Part shown: positions 52,283-60,914 of the stretch, in pieces
Position numbering within the stretch: position 1 is the first letter of the stretch
How the letters are laid out: every line of letters starts with the position of its first letter
NCBI RefSeq assembly: GCF_000717745.1
Contig: NZ_JOBH01000011.1
Location: forward strand, 217,772-281,771
DNA from: Streptomyces violens
GTDB lineage: Bacteria > Actinomycetota > Actinomycetes > Streptomycetales > Streptomycetaceae
Reading direction: 5' to 3'
Length of the DNA stretch: 64,000 nt
Translations under genes and position numbers: made by a program
Notes under the pieces: generated by a model
Seen by the model: the letters and a program-made list of their open reading frames with translations, nothing else
What the model was told of the DNA's origin: nothing
Database searches by the model: none

Positions 52283-54412
52283 TTACGCGGGCACGCTCGC
52301 GACGCCCGGGGCGAGGAACTTCTTGCCGTTCACGCGCTCGGAGACGCCCGCACGGTCCAGGTACGGCGTGATGCCGCCCAGGTGGAAGGGCCAGCCGGCG
52401 CCGGTGATCAGGCACAGGTCGATGTCCTGCGCCTCAGCGACGACACCCTCGTCCAGCATCAGGCCGATCTCCTGCGCGACGGCGTCCAGGACGCGGTCGC
52501 GGGTCTGCTCCTCGGTGAGGACGGTGTCGCCCTGCTGGAGGAGCGCCGCGACCTCCGGGTCCAGCTCGGGCGCGCCCGAGTCGTACACGTAGAAGCCGCG
52601 CTTGCCGGCGTCCACGACGGCCTTGAGGTTCGGCGAGACCTTGAAGCGCTCCGGGAAGGCGCGGTTCAGGGTCTCCGAGACGTGCAGGCCGATCGCCGGG
52701 CCGACCAGCTCCAGCAGGACCAGCGGCGACATCGGCAGACCGAGGGGCTCGACGGCCTTCTCGGCGACGGCGACCGGGGTGCCCTCGTCGATGACGTTCT
52801 GGATCTCGCCCATGAAGCGGGTCAGGATGCGGTTCACGACGAAGGCGGGCGCGTCCTTGCACAGGACGGCCGTCTTCTTCAGCGACTTGGCGACCGAGAA
52901 GGCGGTGGCCAGCGACGCGTCGTCGGTCTTCTCGCCGCGCACGATCTCCAGCAGCGGCAGGATCGCGACCGGGTTGAAGAAGTGGAAGCCCACGACCCGC
53001 TCGGGGTGCTTGAGCTTCGACGCCATCTCCGAGACGGACAGCGAGGAGGTGTTGGTGGCGAGGATGGCGTGCGCCGGGGCGACCGCCTCGACCTCCGCGA
53101 ACACCTGCTGCTTGACGCCCATCTCCTCGAACACGGCCTCGATGACGAAGTCCGCGTCGGCGAAGCCCTCCGCCTTGTCCAGGACGCCGGAGACCAAGCC
53201 CTTGAGGCGGTTGGCCTTGTCCTGGTTGACGCGGCCCTTCAGCAGCAGCTTGTCGATCTCGCCGTGGACGTACTCCACGCCCTTGTCGATCCGCGCCTGG
53301 TCGATGTCGGTCAGTACGACCGGCACCTCGAGGCGGCGCGCGAAGAGCAGCGCCAGCTGAGAGGCCATCAGACCGGCACCGACCACGCCGACCTTGGTGA
53401 CCGGGCGGGCCAGGTTCTTGTCCGGCGCACCGGCCGGGCGCTTGGCGCGCTTCTGCACCAGGTTGAACGAGTAGATGCCGCTGCGCAGCTCGCCGCCCAT
53501 GATCAGGTCCGCGAGGGCCTGGTCCTCGGCGTCGAAGCCCTGCCGCAGGTCACCGTTCTTGGCCTTGGCGATGATGTCCAGCGCGCGGTACGCGGCCGGA
53601 GCGGCGCCGTGCACCTTGCCGTCGGCGATGGCCTTGCCGCGCGCCACGGCCTGGTCCCAGGCGTCGCCGCGGTCCAGCTCGGCCCGGACGACCTCGGTCT
53701 CGCCCTTGAGGACGGACGCGGTCCAGATCAGCGACTGCTCCAGGAAGTCCGCGCCCTCGAAGAGCGCGTCGGCGATCCCGAGGTCGTAGACCTGCTGGCC
53801 CTTGAGCTGCTTGTTCTGGTTGAGCGAGTTCTCGATGATCACGCTCACGGCACGGTCCGCGCCGATCAGGTTCGGCAGCAGTACGCAGCCGCCCCAGCCG
53901 GGCACCAGGCCGAGGAAGACCTCGGGCAGCGAGAAGGCCGGCACGGCCTTCGACACGGTCCGGTAGCTGCAGTGCAGACCGACCTCGACGCCGCCGCCCA
54001 TGGCCGCGCCGTTGTAGTACGCAAAGGTCGGCACGGCGAGCTGCGACAGCCGCTTGAAGACGTCGTGGCCGCCCTTGCCGATGGCGAGCGCGTCCTCGTG
54101 CTTCTTCAGCAGCTCGACGCCCTTGAGGTCGGCGCCGACGGCGAAGATGAACGGCTTGCCGGTGATGCCGACGCCGACGATGCCGCCGTCCGCGGCCTCC
54201 TTCTCGACCTGGTCGATGGCGACGTTGAGGTTCGCCAGCGACTGCGGCCCGAAGGTGGTCGGCTTGGTGTGGTCGAGGCCGTTGTCCAGCGTGATGAGCG
54301 CGAACTTGCCGGCGCCCTGCGGGAGGTCGAGGTGGCGTACGTGCGCCTGGGTCACGACCTCGTCGGGGAAGAGCTCGGCCGCGCCCTTCAGAAGCTCTGC
54401 GGTAGTAGTCAC
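52283..54412 (-). CDS. fadB: Fatty acid oxidation multifunctional enzyme (enoyl-CoA hydratase / 3-hydroxyacyl-CoA dehydrogenase)
   Basis: 709 residues. N-terminal crotonase domain (GITGKPFIFAVGADLKGVEL, NGAAMGGGVEVGLHCSYR), then an NAD-binding 3-hydroxyacyl-CoA dehydrogenase domain (VTKVGVVGAGLMASQLALLF, VVGFHFFNPVAILPLLEIV) and its C-terminal helical domains. Catalyses hydration and oxidation in fatty-acid beta-oxidation. The GTG at 54412 overlaps the thiolase stop (GTGA). A possible earlier start would extend 63 bp into the thiolase gene. Confidence 0.96.
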   Translation of the reverse strand: MTTTAELLKGAAELFPDEVVTQAHVRHLDLPQGAGKFALITLDNGLDHTKPTTFGPQSLANLNVAIDQVEKEAADGGIVGVGITGKPFIFAVGADLKGVELLKKHEDALAIGKGGHDVFKRLSQLAVPTFAYYNGAAMGGGVEVGLHCSYRTVSKAVPAFSLPEVFLGLVPGWGGCVLLPNLIGADRAVSVIIENSLNQNKQLKGQQVYDLGIADALFEGADFLEQSLIWTASVLKGETEVVRAELDRGDAWDQAVARGKAIADGKVHGAAPAAYRALDIIAKAKNGDLRQGFDAEDQALADLIMGGELRSGIYSFNLVQKRAKRPAGAPDKNLARPVTKVGVVGAGLMASQLALLFARRLEVPVVLTDIDQARIDKGVEYVHGEIDKLLLKGRVNQDKANRLKGLVSGVLDKAEGFADADFVIEAVFEEMGVKQQVFAEVEAVAPAHAILATNTSSLSVSEMASKLKHPERVVGFHFFNPVAILPLLEIVRGEKTDDASLATAFSVAKSLKKTAVLCKDAPAFVVNRILTRFMGEIQNVIDEGTPVAVAEKAVEPLGLPMSPLVLLELVGPAIGLHVSETLNRAFPERFKVSPNLKAVVDAGKRGFYVYDSGAPELDPEVAALLQQGDTVLTEEQTRDRVLDAVAQEIGLMLDEGVVAEAQDIDLCLITGAGWPFHLGGITPYLDRAGVSERVNGKKFLAPGVASVPA

Positions 54413-55626
54413 TTGTTCCCCTCGAAGTGCGGGTTCTCCCAGATCACGGTGCCACCCATGCCGAAGCCGACACACATGGTGGTGATGCCGTAGCGGACGT
54501 GCGGCTGCTCCTCGAACTGCCGCGCCAGCTGCGTCATCAGACGCACACCGGAGGAGGCAAGCGGGTGGCCGAACGCGATGGCGCCGCCGTACTGGTTGAC
54601 GCGCGGGTCGTCGTCGGCGATGCCGTAGTGGTCAAGAAGCGACAGCACCTGAACGGCGAACGCCTCATTGATCTCGAAGAGACCGATGTCATCGATCGTC
54701 AGACCGGCCTTGGCCAGCGCCTTCTCGGTCGCCGGGACCGGGCCGATGCCCATGACCTCCGGCTCGACACCCGCGAACGCGTAGTCCACCAGGCGCATCT
54801 TGACCGGCAGGCCCAGCTCGCGCGCCACGTCCTCGGCGGCGATCAGCGAGGCGGTGGCACCGTCGTTCAGACCGGCGGCGTTACCCGCGGTGACCCGCCC
54901 GTGCGCACGGAACGGGGTCTTGAGGCCCGCGAGGTTCTCCAGGGTCGTCCCCGGCCGCATCGGCTCATCGGCGGTGGCCAGACCCCAACCGGTCTCACCG
55001 GCCTCCGCGTTGGTGCGGCGCACGGAGATCGGCACCAGATCGGCCTGGATCTTCCCGTCCGCGTACGCCTTGGCCGCCTTCTCCTGCGAGCGCACCGCGT
55101 ACTCGTCCGCGCGCTGCTTGGTGATGTGCGGCAGCCGGTCGTGAAGGTTCTCGGCAGTCATGCCCATGAACAGAGCGGACTGGTCGACCAGCTTCTCGCT
55201 GACGAACCGCGGGTTCGGGTCGACGCCCTCGCCCATGGGGTGGCGGCCCATGTGCTCGACGCCGCCGGCCACGGCGATGTCGTACGCGCCGAAGGACACG
55301 CCGCCCGCGATGGACGTCACGGCGGTCATCGCACCCGCACACATCCGGTCGATCGAGAAGCCGGGTACGGACTGCGGCAGACCGGCCAGAATTCCGGCGG
55401 TCCGGCCCAGGGTCAGGCCCTGGTCGCCGATCTGGGTCGTCGCGGCGAGCGCGACCTCGTCGATGCGGGCCGGATCCAGATCCGGGTTGCGGCGCAGCAG
55501 CTCCCGGATGCACTTGACGACCAGGTCGTCGGCGCGGGTCTCGTGGTAGATGCCCTTCGGGCCCGCCTTGCCGAACGGGGTGCGGACGCCGTCGACGAAG
55601 ACGACGTCCCTAGCGGTACGAGGCAC
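54409..55626 (-). CDS. fadA: Acetyl-CoA acyltransferase (thiolase)
   Basis: 405-residue thiolase completing beta-oxidation. The acyl-accepting Cys is in SIDRMCAGAMTAVTSIAGG, the His region in GGAIAFGHPLASSGVRLM, and the second Cys in GITTMCVGFGMGGTVIWE. GTG start at 55626 follows GGAGGAGAG. First gene of the fadAB operon; an operator-like palindrome lies about 70 bp upstream (55698-55709). Confidence 0.96.
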   Translation of the reverse strand: MPRTARDVVFVDGVRTPFGKAGPKGIYHETRADDLVVKCIRELLRRNPDLDPARIDEVALAATTQIGDQGLTLGRTAGILAGLPQSVPGFSIDRMCAGAMTAVTSIAGGVSFGAYDIAVAGGVEHMGRHPMGEGVDPNPRFVSEKLVDQSALFMGMTAENLHDRLPHITKQRADEYAVRSQEKAAKAYADGKIQADLVPISVRRTNAEAGETGWGLATADEPMRPGTTLENLAGLKTPFRAHGRVTAGNAAGLNDGATASLIAAEDVARELGLPVKMRLVDYAFAGVEPEVMGIGPVPATEKALAKAGLTIDDIGLFEINEAFAVQVLSLLDHYGIADDDPRVNQYGGAIAFGHPLASSGVRLMTQLARQFEEQPHVRYGITTMCVGFGMGGTVIWENPHFEGNK

Positions 55627-55697
55627 GTTGGCTCTCCTCCAGGTGCGGGATGGCACTGCTGCGGGGCGCACTCATGGCGCGCTGCCCACCGTCATGC

Positions 55698-55709
55698 TAC
55701 TTGCGGGTA
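55698..55709. promoter_or_regulatory. Operator-like TACTTGCGGGTA upstream of fadAB
   Basis: TACYYGCRRGTA-type dyad, perfect at four outer and central pairs and purine/pyrimidine-compatible elsewhere. It lies about 72 bp upstream of the thiolase start. A candidate site for a TetR-type acyl-CoA-responsive repressor; weak evidence. Confidence 0.35.
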
Positions 55710-55865
55710 ACCAACCTGCCCAGCCCCCTCGGCCGGAGCGGCGAACGTCACATTCACCTGCTGTTGCTCCGGAGGTGTCCAGAGGCTTCCCGCGATCCGG
55801 GTGGCTTCGGCCGGTCTTCGCTGCGCCGCGGACGTAAGGGGACGTACCGCCCCTACTCTGCCCCC

Positions 55866-56564
55866 ATGGATACGAAGCGAAGCGGAACGCTCGCGTACGG
55901 GAATCGCGCGGCGCGGCTGCGCGCGGCCGGCCTGCTGTGTGCCGTGGCGGTGGCGGGCGCCCTGGTCACCGGCTGCGGCGACGACAACGGCGGAGGCGGG
56001 GGCGGCTCCGCGTCCCCGAAGGCGTCCGATGGCGGCAAGTCCGCCGCCGCCTCTCCGACCACGAGCGGCAAGCTCACCGAGGACCAGACCGAGCGCAAGG
56101 CCCTCATCCCGAAGGCGAAGATCACCTACGACAAGGCGCTGTCGGCCGCCACCGGCGCGGTGTCCGGCTCCAAGCCGGTCTCGGCCGAGCTGAAGCGCGG
56201 GATGAACGGCAAGCCGGTGTGGGAGACCGAGGTCGCCACCACTGACGGCACCAAGAGCATGGTCACCGTCGACGCGGCCTCCGGGAAGGCGGCCAAGCCC
56301 CGGACCGACAGCGACGAGGACGCCGACGACAAGGCGAAGCTCGCCGGCTGGCTGAAGAAGGCCAAGGTCACCGCCCAGCAGGCGGCCCAGGTGGCCACGG
56401 ACAAGAAGAAGGGCACGGTCAGCTCGGTCGAGCTGGACGACAACGACCAGGGCAAGGAAATCTGGTCCGTCGACGTCGTCACCAAGAACGACTGGAACAA
56501 GACGACCTACGACATCGACGCGTCCAACAAGAAGGTGCTCCGCACCCACGTCGACAGGGACTGA
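55866..56564 (+). CDS. PepSY-domain lipoprotein
   Basis: 232 residues. Signal peptide ending at the lipobox LVTGC, a Gly/Ser/Lys linker, then two PepSY-like units: ITYDKALSAATGAVSGSKPV to GTKSMVTVDAASGK, and VTAQQAAQVATDKKKGTVSS to DIDASNKKVLRT. PepSY domains often inhibit proteases or act in the cell envelope. ATG at 55866 lies six bases after TACTCT (55854-55859), a possible -10, so the mRNA may be leaderless. Divergent from fadA. Confidence 0.85.
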   Translation: MDTKRSGTLAYGNRAARLRAAGLLCAVAVAGALVTGCGDDNGGGGGGSASPKASDGGKSAAASPTTSGKLTEDQTERKALIPKAKITYDKALSAATGAVSGSKPVSAELKRGMNGKPVWETEVATTDGTKSMVTVDAASGKAAKPRTDSDEDADDKAKLAGWLKKAKVTAQQAAQVATDKKKGTVSSVELDDNDQGKEIWSVDVVTKNDWNKTTYDIDASNKKVLRTHVDRD

Positions 56565-56586
56565 AACAAGCCCGGCAGGGCGAAAA

Positions 56587-56623
56587 CGCCGGACGGGCCG
56601 GCATGCCACCAGCCCGTCCGGCG
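56587..56623. terminator. Bidirectional terminator between PepSY lipoprotein and rnd
   Basis: CGCCGGACGGGC (56587-56598) pairs perfectly with GCCCGTCCGGCG (56612-56623), loop of 13, between two convergent genes. Confidence 0.75.
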
Positions 56624-56649
56624 ATTGAGGGCAAGACGCCCGGGAGGCG

Positions 56650-57924
56650 TCAGCCCGCAGACGCGGTACTCAGCGCCTCCACCAGCAACGGCGTCACCAG
56701 CTCGACCTGCCAAGGGCGAGCACCGTACCCGGCCAGCGCCTCCGCAACCGCCGGCTTCGTCGCCTCCGGGGGCTCCCAGCAAACCCGCCGCACCGTATCC
56801 GGCGTGATCAGATTCTCCTGCGGCAGGTTCAGCTCCTCGGCGAGCGTCGTCACCGCCGTACGGGCCGCGGTCAGCCGCGCCGCGGCCGCCGGGTCCTTGT
56901 CGGCCCAGGCGCGCGGCGGCGGGGGACCGTTCAGCGGCTGGCCCGGCTGCGGCAGCTCGGACTCGGGCAGCGTCCGCGCCCGGTCGATCGCCGCCTGCCA
57001 CTGCTCCAGCTGCCGGCGGCCCATGCGGTGTCCGAAGCCGGGCAGCGCGGCGAGCGCGTGCGCGTTCGGCGGGAGGTTCAGCGCGGCCTCCACGATCGCC
57101 GCGTCCCCCAGCACCTTGCCCGGCGAGACGTCGCGCTTCTGCGCGACCCGGTCGCGGGCCGTCCACAGCTCCCGTACGACAGCCATCTGCCGCCGTCGCC
57201 GCACCTTGTGCATGCCGGACGTGCGGCGCCAGGGATCCTTGCGGGGCGGCGCCGGCGGGGCAGCGGCGATCGCCGCGAACTCCTGCCGGGCCCAGTCCAG
57301 CTTCCCCTGCCGGTCCAGCTCCTCCTCCAGCGCGTCCCGCAGGTCGACCAGCAGCTCCACGTCCAGCGCCGCGTACCGGAGCCAGGGCTCGGGCAGCGGG
57401 CGGGTGGACCAGTCCACCGCGGAGTGGCCCTTCTCCAGCGCGTAGCCGAGGACGTTCTCCACCATCGCGCCGAGGCCGACGCGGGCGAAGCCGGCCAGCC
57501 GGCCGGCCAGCTCGGTGTCGAAGAGCGAGGCGGGGAGCATCCCTATGTCACGCAGGCAGGGCAGGTCCTGGGTCGCCGCGTGCAGCACCCACTCGGCGTC
57601 GGCGATGGCCGCGCCCAGCGCGCTCAGGTCGGGGCAGGCGACCGGGTCGATCAGGACGCTGCCGGCCCCTTCGCGGCGCAGCTGTACCAGGTAGGCGCGC
57701 TGGCCGTAGCGGTACCCGGAGGCCCGCTCGGCGTCCACGGCGACCGGGCCGCTGCCTGCGGCGAAGGCCGCGACGACCTGCGCGAGGTCCTCATCGGTCG
57801 CGGTCACGGGCGGGATGCCCTCGCGGGGTTCGAGAAGCGGAACCGGCGCCGGCCGGGGGTCTTCCGTTGCGTCCCCGGGGGTTCGCAGTGTCGAGTCTTC
57901 TGCGGTCTTTTGGGCGTCGGTCAC
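56650..57924 (-). CDS. rnd: Ribonuclease D
   Basis: 424-residue 3'-5' exoribonuclease of the DEDD family. The exonuclease domain has GPVAVDAERASGYRYGQRAY (the DxE motif), LHAATQDLPCLRDIG and YAALDVELLVDLRDAL (the last acidic motif), followed by an HRDC domain (MAVVRELWTARDRVAQKRDV). Longer than E. coli RNase D because of a C-terminal extension. The promoter contains a 32-bp near-perfect palindrome 28-59 bp upstream of the start. Confidence 0.93.
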   Translation of the reverse strand: MTDAQKTAEDSTLRTPGDATEDPRPAPVPLLEPREGIPPVTATDEDLAQVVAAFAAGSGPVAVDAERASGYRYGQRAYLVQLRREGAGSVLIDPVACPDLSALGAAIADAEWVLHAATQDLPCLRDIGMLPASLFDTELAGRLAGFARVGLGAMVENVLGYALEKGHSAVDWSTRPLPEPWLRYAALDVELLVDLRDALEEELDRQGKLDWARQEFAAIAAAPPAPPRKDPWRRTSGMHKVRRRRQMAVVRELWTARDRVAQKRDVSPGKVLGDAAIVEAALNLPPNAHALAALPGFGHRMGRRQLEQWQAAIDRARTLPESELPQPGQPLNGPPPPRAWADKDPAAAARLTAARTAVTTLAEELNLPQENLITPDTVRRVCWEPPEATKPAVAEALAGYGARPWQVELVTPLLVEALSTASAG

Positions 57925-57951
57925 CAGTCAAGGGTATCGGTGTATGCACCA

Positions 57952-57983
57952 CGTCCGCCGAGGGAACGTTCCCTCGACGGACG
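57952..57983. promoter_or_regulatory. 32-bp near-perfect palindrome in the rnd promoter
   Basis: Two 16-bp arms (57952-57967, 57968-57983) meet without a loop at GGAACGTTCC and match at 15 of 16 positions. Both strands read GGAAC, the -35 of many ECF sigma promoters. Likely an operator for a dimeric or tetrameric repressor; the regulator is unknown. Confidence 0.7.
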
Positions 57984-58044
57984 CTGTGCCTCTGTAAAGG
58001 CGCTATGGGTGAGGCGGTCGGGCGGCCGGGCGGCCTCAACGGGT

Positions 58045-58085
58045 GGTCCCGGTACTCAGTGCTTGATCCCGGTTACTCAGTGGAT
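58045..58085. repeat. About 21-bp imperfect tandem duplication at the 3' end of whiI
   Basis: Copies beginning GGTCCCGGTACTCAGTG (58045) and GATCCCGGTTACTCAGTG (58065); a third partial copy starts inside the gene at 58086. The copy at 58065 contains the real whiI stop. On the minus strand a second near-copy of the last codons and stop follows it. Confidence 0.7.
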
Positions 58086-58739
58086 GATCCCGGTGCGCAG
58101 CGCGACGGCGACCATGCCGGCGCGGTCGCCCGTGCCGAGCTTGCGGGCGATGCGGGCGAGGTGGCTCTTGACCGTGAGGGCCGAGAGTCCCATCGAGACG
58201 CCGATGGCCTTGTTCGACTGGCCTTCGGCGACCAGTCTCAGCACCTCGACCTCGCGCCCCGAGAGCTCGCGGTAGCCGCCGGGGTGGCCGGGGGCGCCGG
58301 GCGGGCGGCGGTGCATGCGGGCCGCGCCCGCGCCGATGGGCGCGGCGCCGGGCCGGCCCGGAATGCCGAGGTTGGTACGGGTCCCGGTGACGACGTAGCC
58401 CTTGACGCCGCCCGCGAGGGCGTTGCGTACCGCGCCGATGTCGTCGGCGGCGGAGAGCGCGAGGCCGTTGGGCCAGCCCGCCGCCCGGGTCTCGGACAGC
58501 AGGGTGAGGCCGGAGCCGTCGGGAAGGTGGACGTCGGCCACGCAGATGTCGCGCGGGTTGCCGACGCGGGGGCGGGCCTCCGCGATGGACGACGCTTCGA
58601 TCACGTCGCGTACTCCGAGGGCCCACAGGTGGCGGGTGACGGTGGAACGGACGCGCGGGTCGGCCACGACGACCATGGCCGTCGGCTTGTTCGGGCGGTA
58701 GGCGACCAGGCTCGAAGGTTGCTCGAGGAGAACAGACAC
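58077..58739 (-). CDS. whiI: Sporulation response regulator WhiI
   Basis: 220-residue orphan LuxR/NarL-type response regulator needed for sporulation in Streptomyces aerial hyphae. The receiver is atypical: the usual acidic pair near the N-terminus is reduced to VVVADPRV, while the phospho-acceptor Asp (CVADVHLPDGSG) and a Lys (GGVKGYVV) remain. The C-terminal HTH has ELSGREVEVLRLVAEGQSNK and LSALTVKSHLARIARKLGTG. GTG start follows AGGAGG. A WhiG-type promoter lies about 85-112 bp upstream, matching known WhiG control of whiI. Location next to rnd and hemE also fits S. coelicolor SCO6029. Confidence 0.93.
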   Translation of the reverse strand: MSVLLEQPSSLVAYRPNKPTAMVVVADPRVRSTVTRHLWALGVRDVIEASSIAEARPRVGNPRDICVADVHLPDGSGLTLLSETRAAGWPNGLALSAADDIGAVRNALAGGVKGYVVTGTRTNLGIPGRPGAAPIGAGAARMHRRPPGAPGHPGGYRELSGREVEVLRLVAEGQSNKAIGVSMGLSALTVKSHLARIARKLGTGDRAGMVAVALRTGIIH

Positions 58740-58823
58740 CGGGCCTCCTGGGGAGTGGCGGGGACGGAAGCCGGCTTCAGGGGAGTGAGCCGGAGTGCTC
58801 CCGTGTTTGAAGGGTCACAGACC

Positions 58824-58851
58824 TCTTCGGCAGTAATCCGGCAGGACTTTA
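58824..58851 (-). promoter_or_regulatory. WhiG-type promoter of whiI
   Basis: On the minus strand TAAA, 16 bases, then GCCGAAGA, against the WhiG consensus TAAA-N16-GCCGATAA (6 of 8 at -10). Directed at whiI, a known WhiG target. Confidence 0.75.
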
Positions 58852-58996
58852 GAGTTTGATCACGATTTAGTTTGGGCAATTCGGGCAAATCGGATGGGTG
58901 ATCGAGGTCGGGACGGCACGTATACGCAGCGCGGGCCGCCCCTTCGGAGGGGGCGGCCCGCGCGGTTTCAGGGTCCCTGTACGACAGAAGAAACGA

Positions 58997-59644
58997 TCAG
59001 CGCAGCTGCGGTCCCCGGCGCTGCGGCAGCGGCACCACACCGCCCCGTCCCGCCGGCTCCACCGGCGCCGGCGGCAGCCCCGCCACCTGGCACAGCAGAT
59101 CGCACCAGGCTGTCAGATGCGCCCCGATGTCCCGCACCCCGTGCGGTCCCTCGGCCGGCGTCCAGGAAGCCCGGAGTTCGAGCTGGGTGTCCGGCGGCCG
59201 GTCGCCGATGCCGCCGAAGTAGTACGAGCCCGCGCGCGTGACCGTGCCGCTCGGCTCGCCGTACGGCACGCCGCGCGCCTCCAGCGCCCCGGTCAGCCAG
59301 GACCAGCAGACGTCCGGCAGCAGCGGATCGGTGGCCAGCTCCGGCTCCAGCTCCGCGCGGGCCAGCGTCACCACCCGGAAAGTGCCGTGCCAGGCGTCGT
59401 GCCCGGCCGGGTCGTGCAGCAGTACCAGCCGCCCGTCGGCCAGATCCGTATCGCCCTCCGTGTCCCGCTCGACCACCGTCGCCTCCAGCGCGTGCGCGAA
59501 CGGCGCGAGCCGTTTGGGCGCGGGCATCGGCGCGATCTCGATCTCGGATCGCAACCGGGCCGCATGGAGGGCCTCGACCGCCTGACGGAAGGCGATCGGG
59601 GTCTCGTCCGCGCTGTCCGCGAGGTGTTCCTGAGCCGCTGCCAT
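58997..59644 (-). CDS. DUF3000-family protein
   Basis: 215 residues. Recognised as the actinobacterial DUF3000 family by its sequence and by its place next to hemE. Contains [20 protein letters not shown] near the N-terminus, [20 protein letters not shown], and [15 protein letters not shown] near the C-terminus. Function unknown. ATG at 59644 has no ribosome-binding site; TAACCT lies about seven bases upstream, so the message may be leaderless. Divergent from hemE. Confidence 0.88.
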   Translation of the reverse strand: MAAAQEHLADSADETPIAFRQAVEALHAARLRSEIEIAPMPAPKRLAPFAHALEATVVERDTEGDTDLADGRLVLLHDPAGHDAWHGTFRVVTLARAELEPELATDPLLPDVCWSWLTGALEARGVPYGEPSGTVTRAGSYYFGGIGDRPPDTQLELRASWTPAEGPHGVRDIGAHLTAWCDLLCQVAGLPPAPVEPAGRGGVVPLPQRRGPQLR

Positions 59645-59803
59645 GCTGGGAAGGTTAGGCGCAATGCCGTGTTCATATGCGGAGGACACCCGGTGGGCGG
59701 GTCGCCCGTTCGGAGGTGTCCCACGGCACGTGCGAAGATTCGGTGCGTGAGTGCCAACGACGTTCCCCGCGCTCTTCACTCCGACCGAGCAGGGGAGACC
59801 CCC

Positions 59804-60871
59804 ATGACGGGCCAGCAGCCGACCGCCTCCTTCGCACCGGAGAGCACGCGGGAGTCCGCGTTCCTCAAGGCGTGCCGCCGGGAGCCGGTCCCGCACACGC
59901 CGGTGTGGTTCATGCGCCAGGCAGGGCGCTCACTGCCGGAGTACCGCAAGGTCCGCGAGGGCATCGCGATGCTCGACTCCTGCATGCGGCCCGAGCTGGT
60001 CACCGAGATCACGCTGCAGCCCGTACGCCGGCACAACGTGGACGCTGCGATCTACTTCAGCGACATCGTCGTCCCCCTGAAGGCCATCGGCATCGACCTG
60101 GACATCAAGCCCGGCGTCGGCCCGGTCGTCGAGCGGCCGATCCGGACCCGCGCCGACCTGGAGCGGCTGCGCGACCTCACGCCCGAGGACGTCTCGTACG
60201 TCACCGAGGCGGTCCGGATGCTCGTCGGCGAGCTGGGCTCCACCCCGCTCATCGGCTTCGCGGGCGCGCCCTTCACCCTCGCCAGCTACCTCGTCGAGGG
60301 CGGCCCGTCCCGCAACCACGAGCACACCAAGGCGCTCATGTACGGCGACCCGCAGCTCTGGGCCGACCTGCTGGACCGCCTCGCCGAGATCACCGCGGCC
60401 TTCCTGAAGGTGCAGATCGAGGCCGGCGCCAGCGCCGTGCAGCTTTTCGACTCCTGGGTCGGCGCGCTCGCTCCGGCCGACTACCGCCGCTCGGTCATGC
60501 CGGCCTCCGCGAAGGTCTTCGAGGCGGTCTCCGGGTACGGCGTACCGCGCATCCACTTCGGCGTCGGCACGGGCGAGCTGCTCGGCCTGATGGGCGAGGC
60601 GGGCGCGGACGTCGTGGGCGCCGACTGGCGGGTGCCGCTGGACGAGGCCGCGCGCCGGGTCGGTCCCGGCAAGGCGATCCAGGGCAACATCGACCCGGCC
60701 GTGCTCTTCGCCCCGCGCGAGGCCGTGGAGACCAAGGCCCGCGAGGTGCTGGACGCCGCCGCCGGGCTGGAGGGGCACATCTTCAACCTCGGCCACGGCG
60801 TGCTCCCGAACACCGACCCGGAGGCGCTGACCCGCCTCGTCGAGTACGTCCACGAGCAGACGGCGCGCTGA
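59804..60871 (+). CDS. hemE: Uroporphyrinogen decarboxylase
   Basis: Removes four carboxylates from uroporphyrinogen III to give coproporphyrinogen III in haem synthesis. 355 residues from the ATG at 59804, which follows GGGGAG at eight bases. A GTG at 59747 (protein start [14 protein letters not shown]) is an alternative 19 codons earlier. Signatures [16 protein letters not shown] and [17 protein letters not shown] are both present, with the substrate Asp in [13 protein letters not shown] hairpin at 60880-60907 follows. Confidence 0.97.
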   Translation: MTGQQPTASFAPESTRESAFLKACRREPVPHTPVWFMRQAGRSLPEYRKVREGIAMLDSCMRPELVTEITLQPVRRHNVDAAIYFSDIVVPLKAIGIDLDIKPGVGPVVERPIRTRADLERLRDLTPEDVSYVTEAVRMLVGELGSTPLIGFAGAPFTLASYLVEGGPSRNHEHTKALMYGDPQLWADLLDRLAEITAAFLKVQIEAGASAVQLFDSWVGALAPADYRRSVMPASAKVFEAVSGYGVPRIHFGVGTGELLGLMGEAGADVVGADWRVPLDEAARRVGPGKAIQGNIDPAVLFAPREAVETKAREVLDAAAGLEGHIFNLGHGVLPNTDPEALTRLVEYVHEQTAR

Positions 60872-60879
60872 GGCGCGGC

Positions 60880-60907
60880 GGGGCGTCCGCCGCACGGCGG
60901 GCGCCCC
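60880..60907. terminator. Bidirectional hairpin between hemE and the flavoprotein gene
   Basis: GGGGCGTCCGCCG (60880-60892) and CGGCGGGCGCCCC (60895-60907) form a stem of about 12 bp with one wobble and a short loop, between two convergent genes. Confidence 0.65.
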
Positions 60908-60914
60908 GGCTCCT

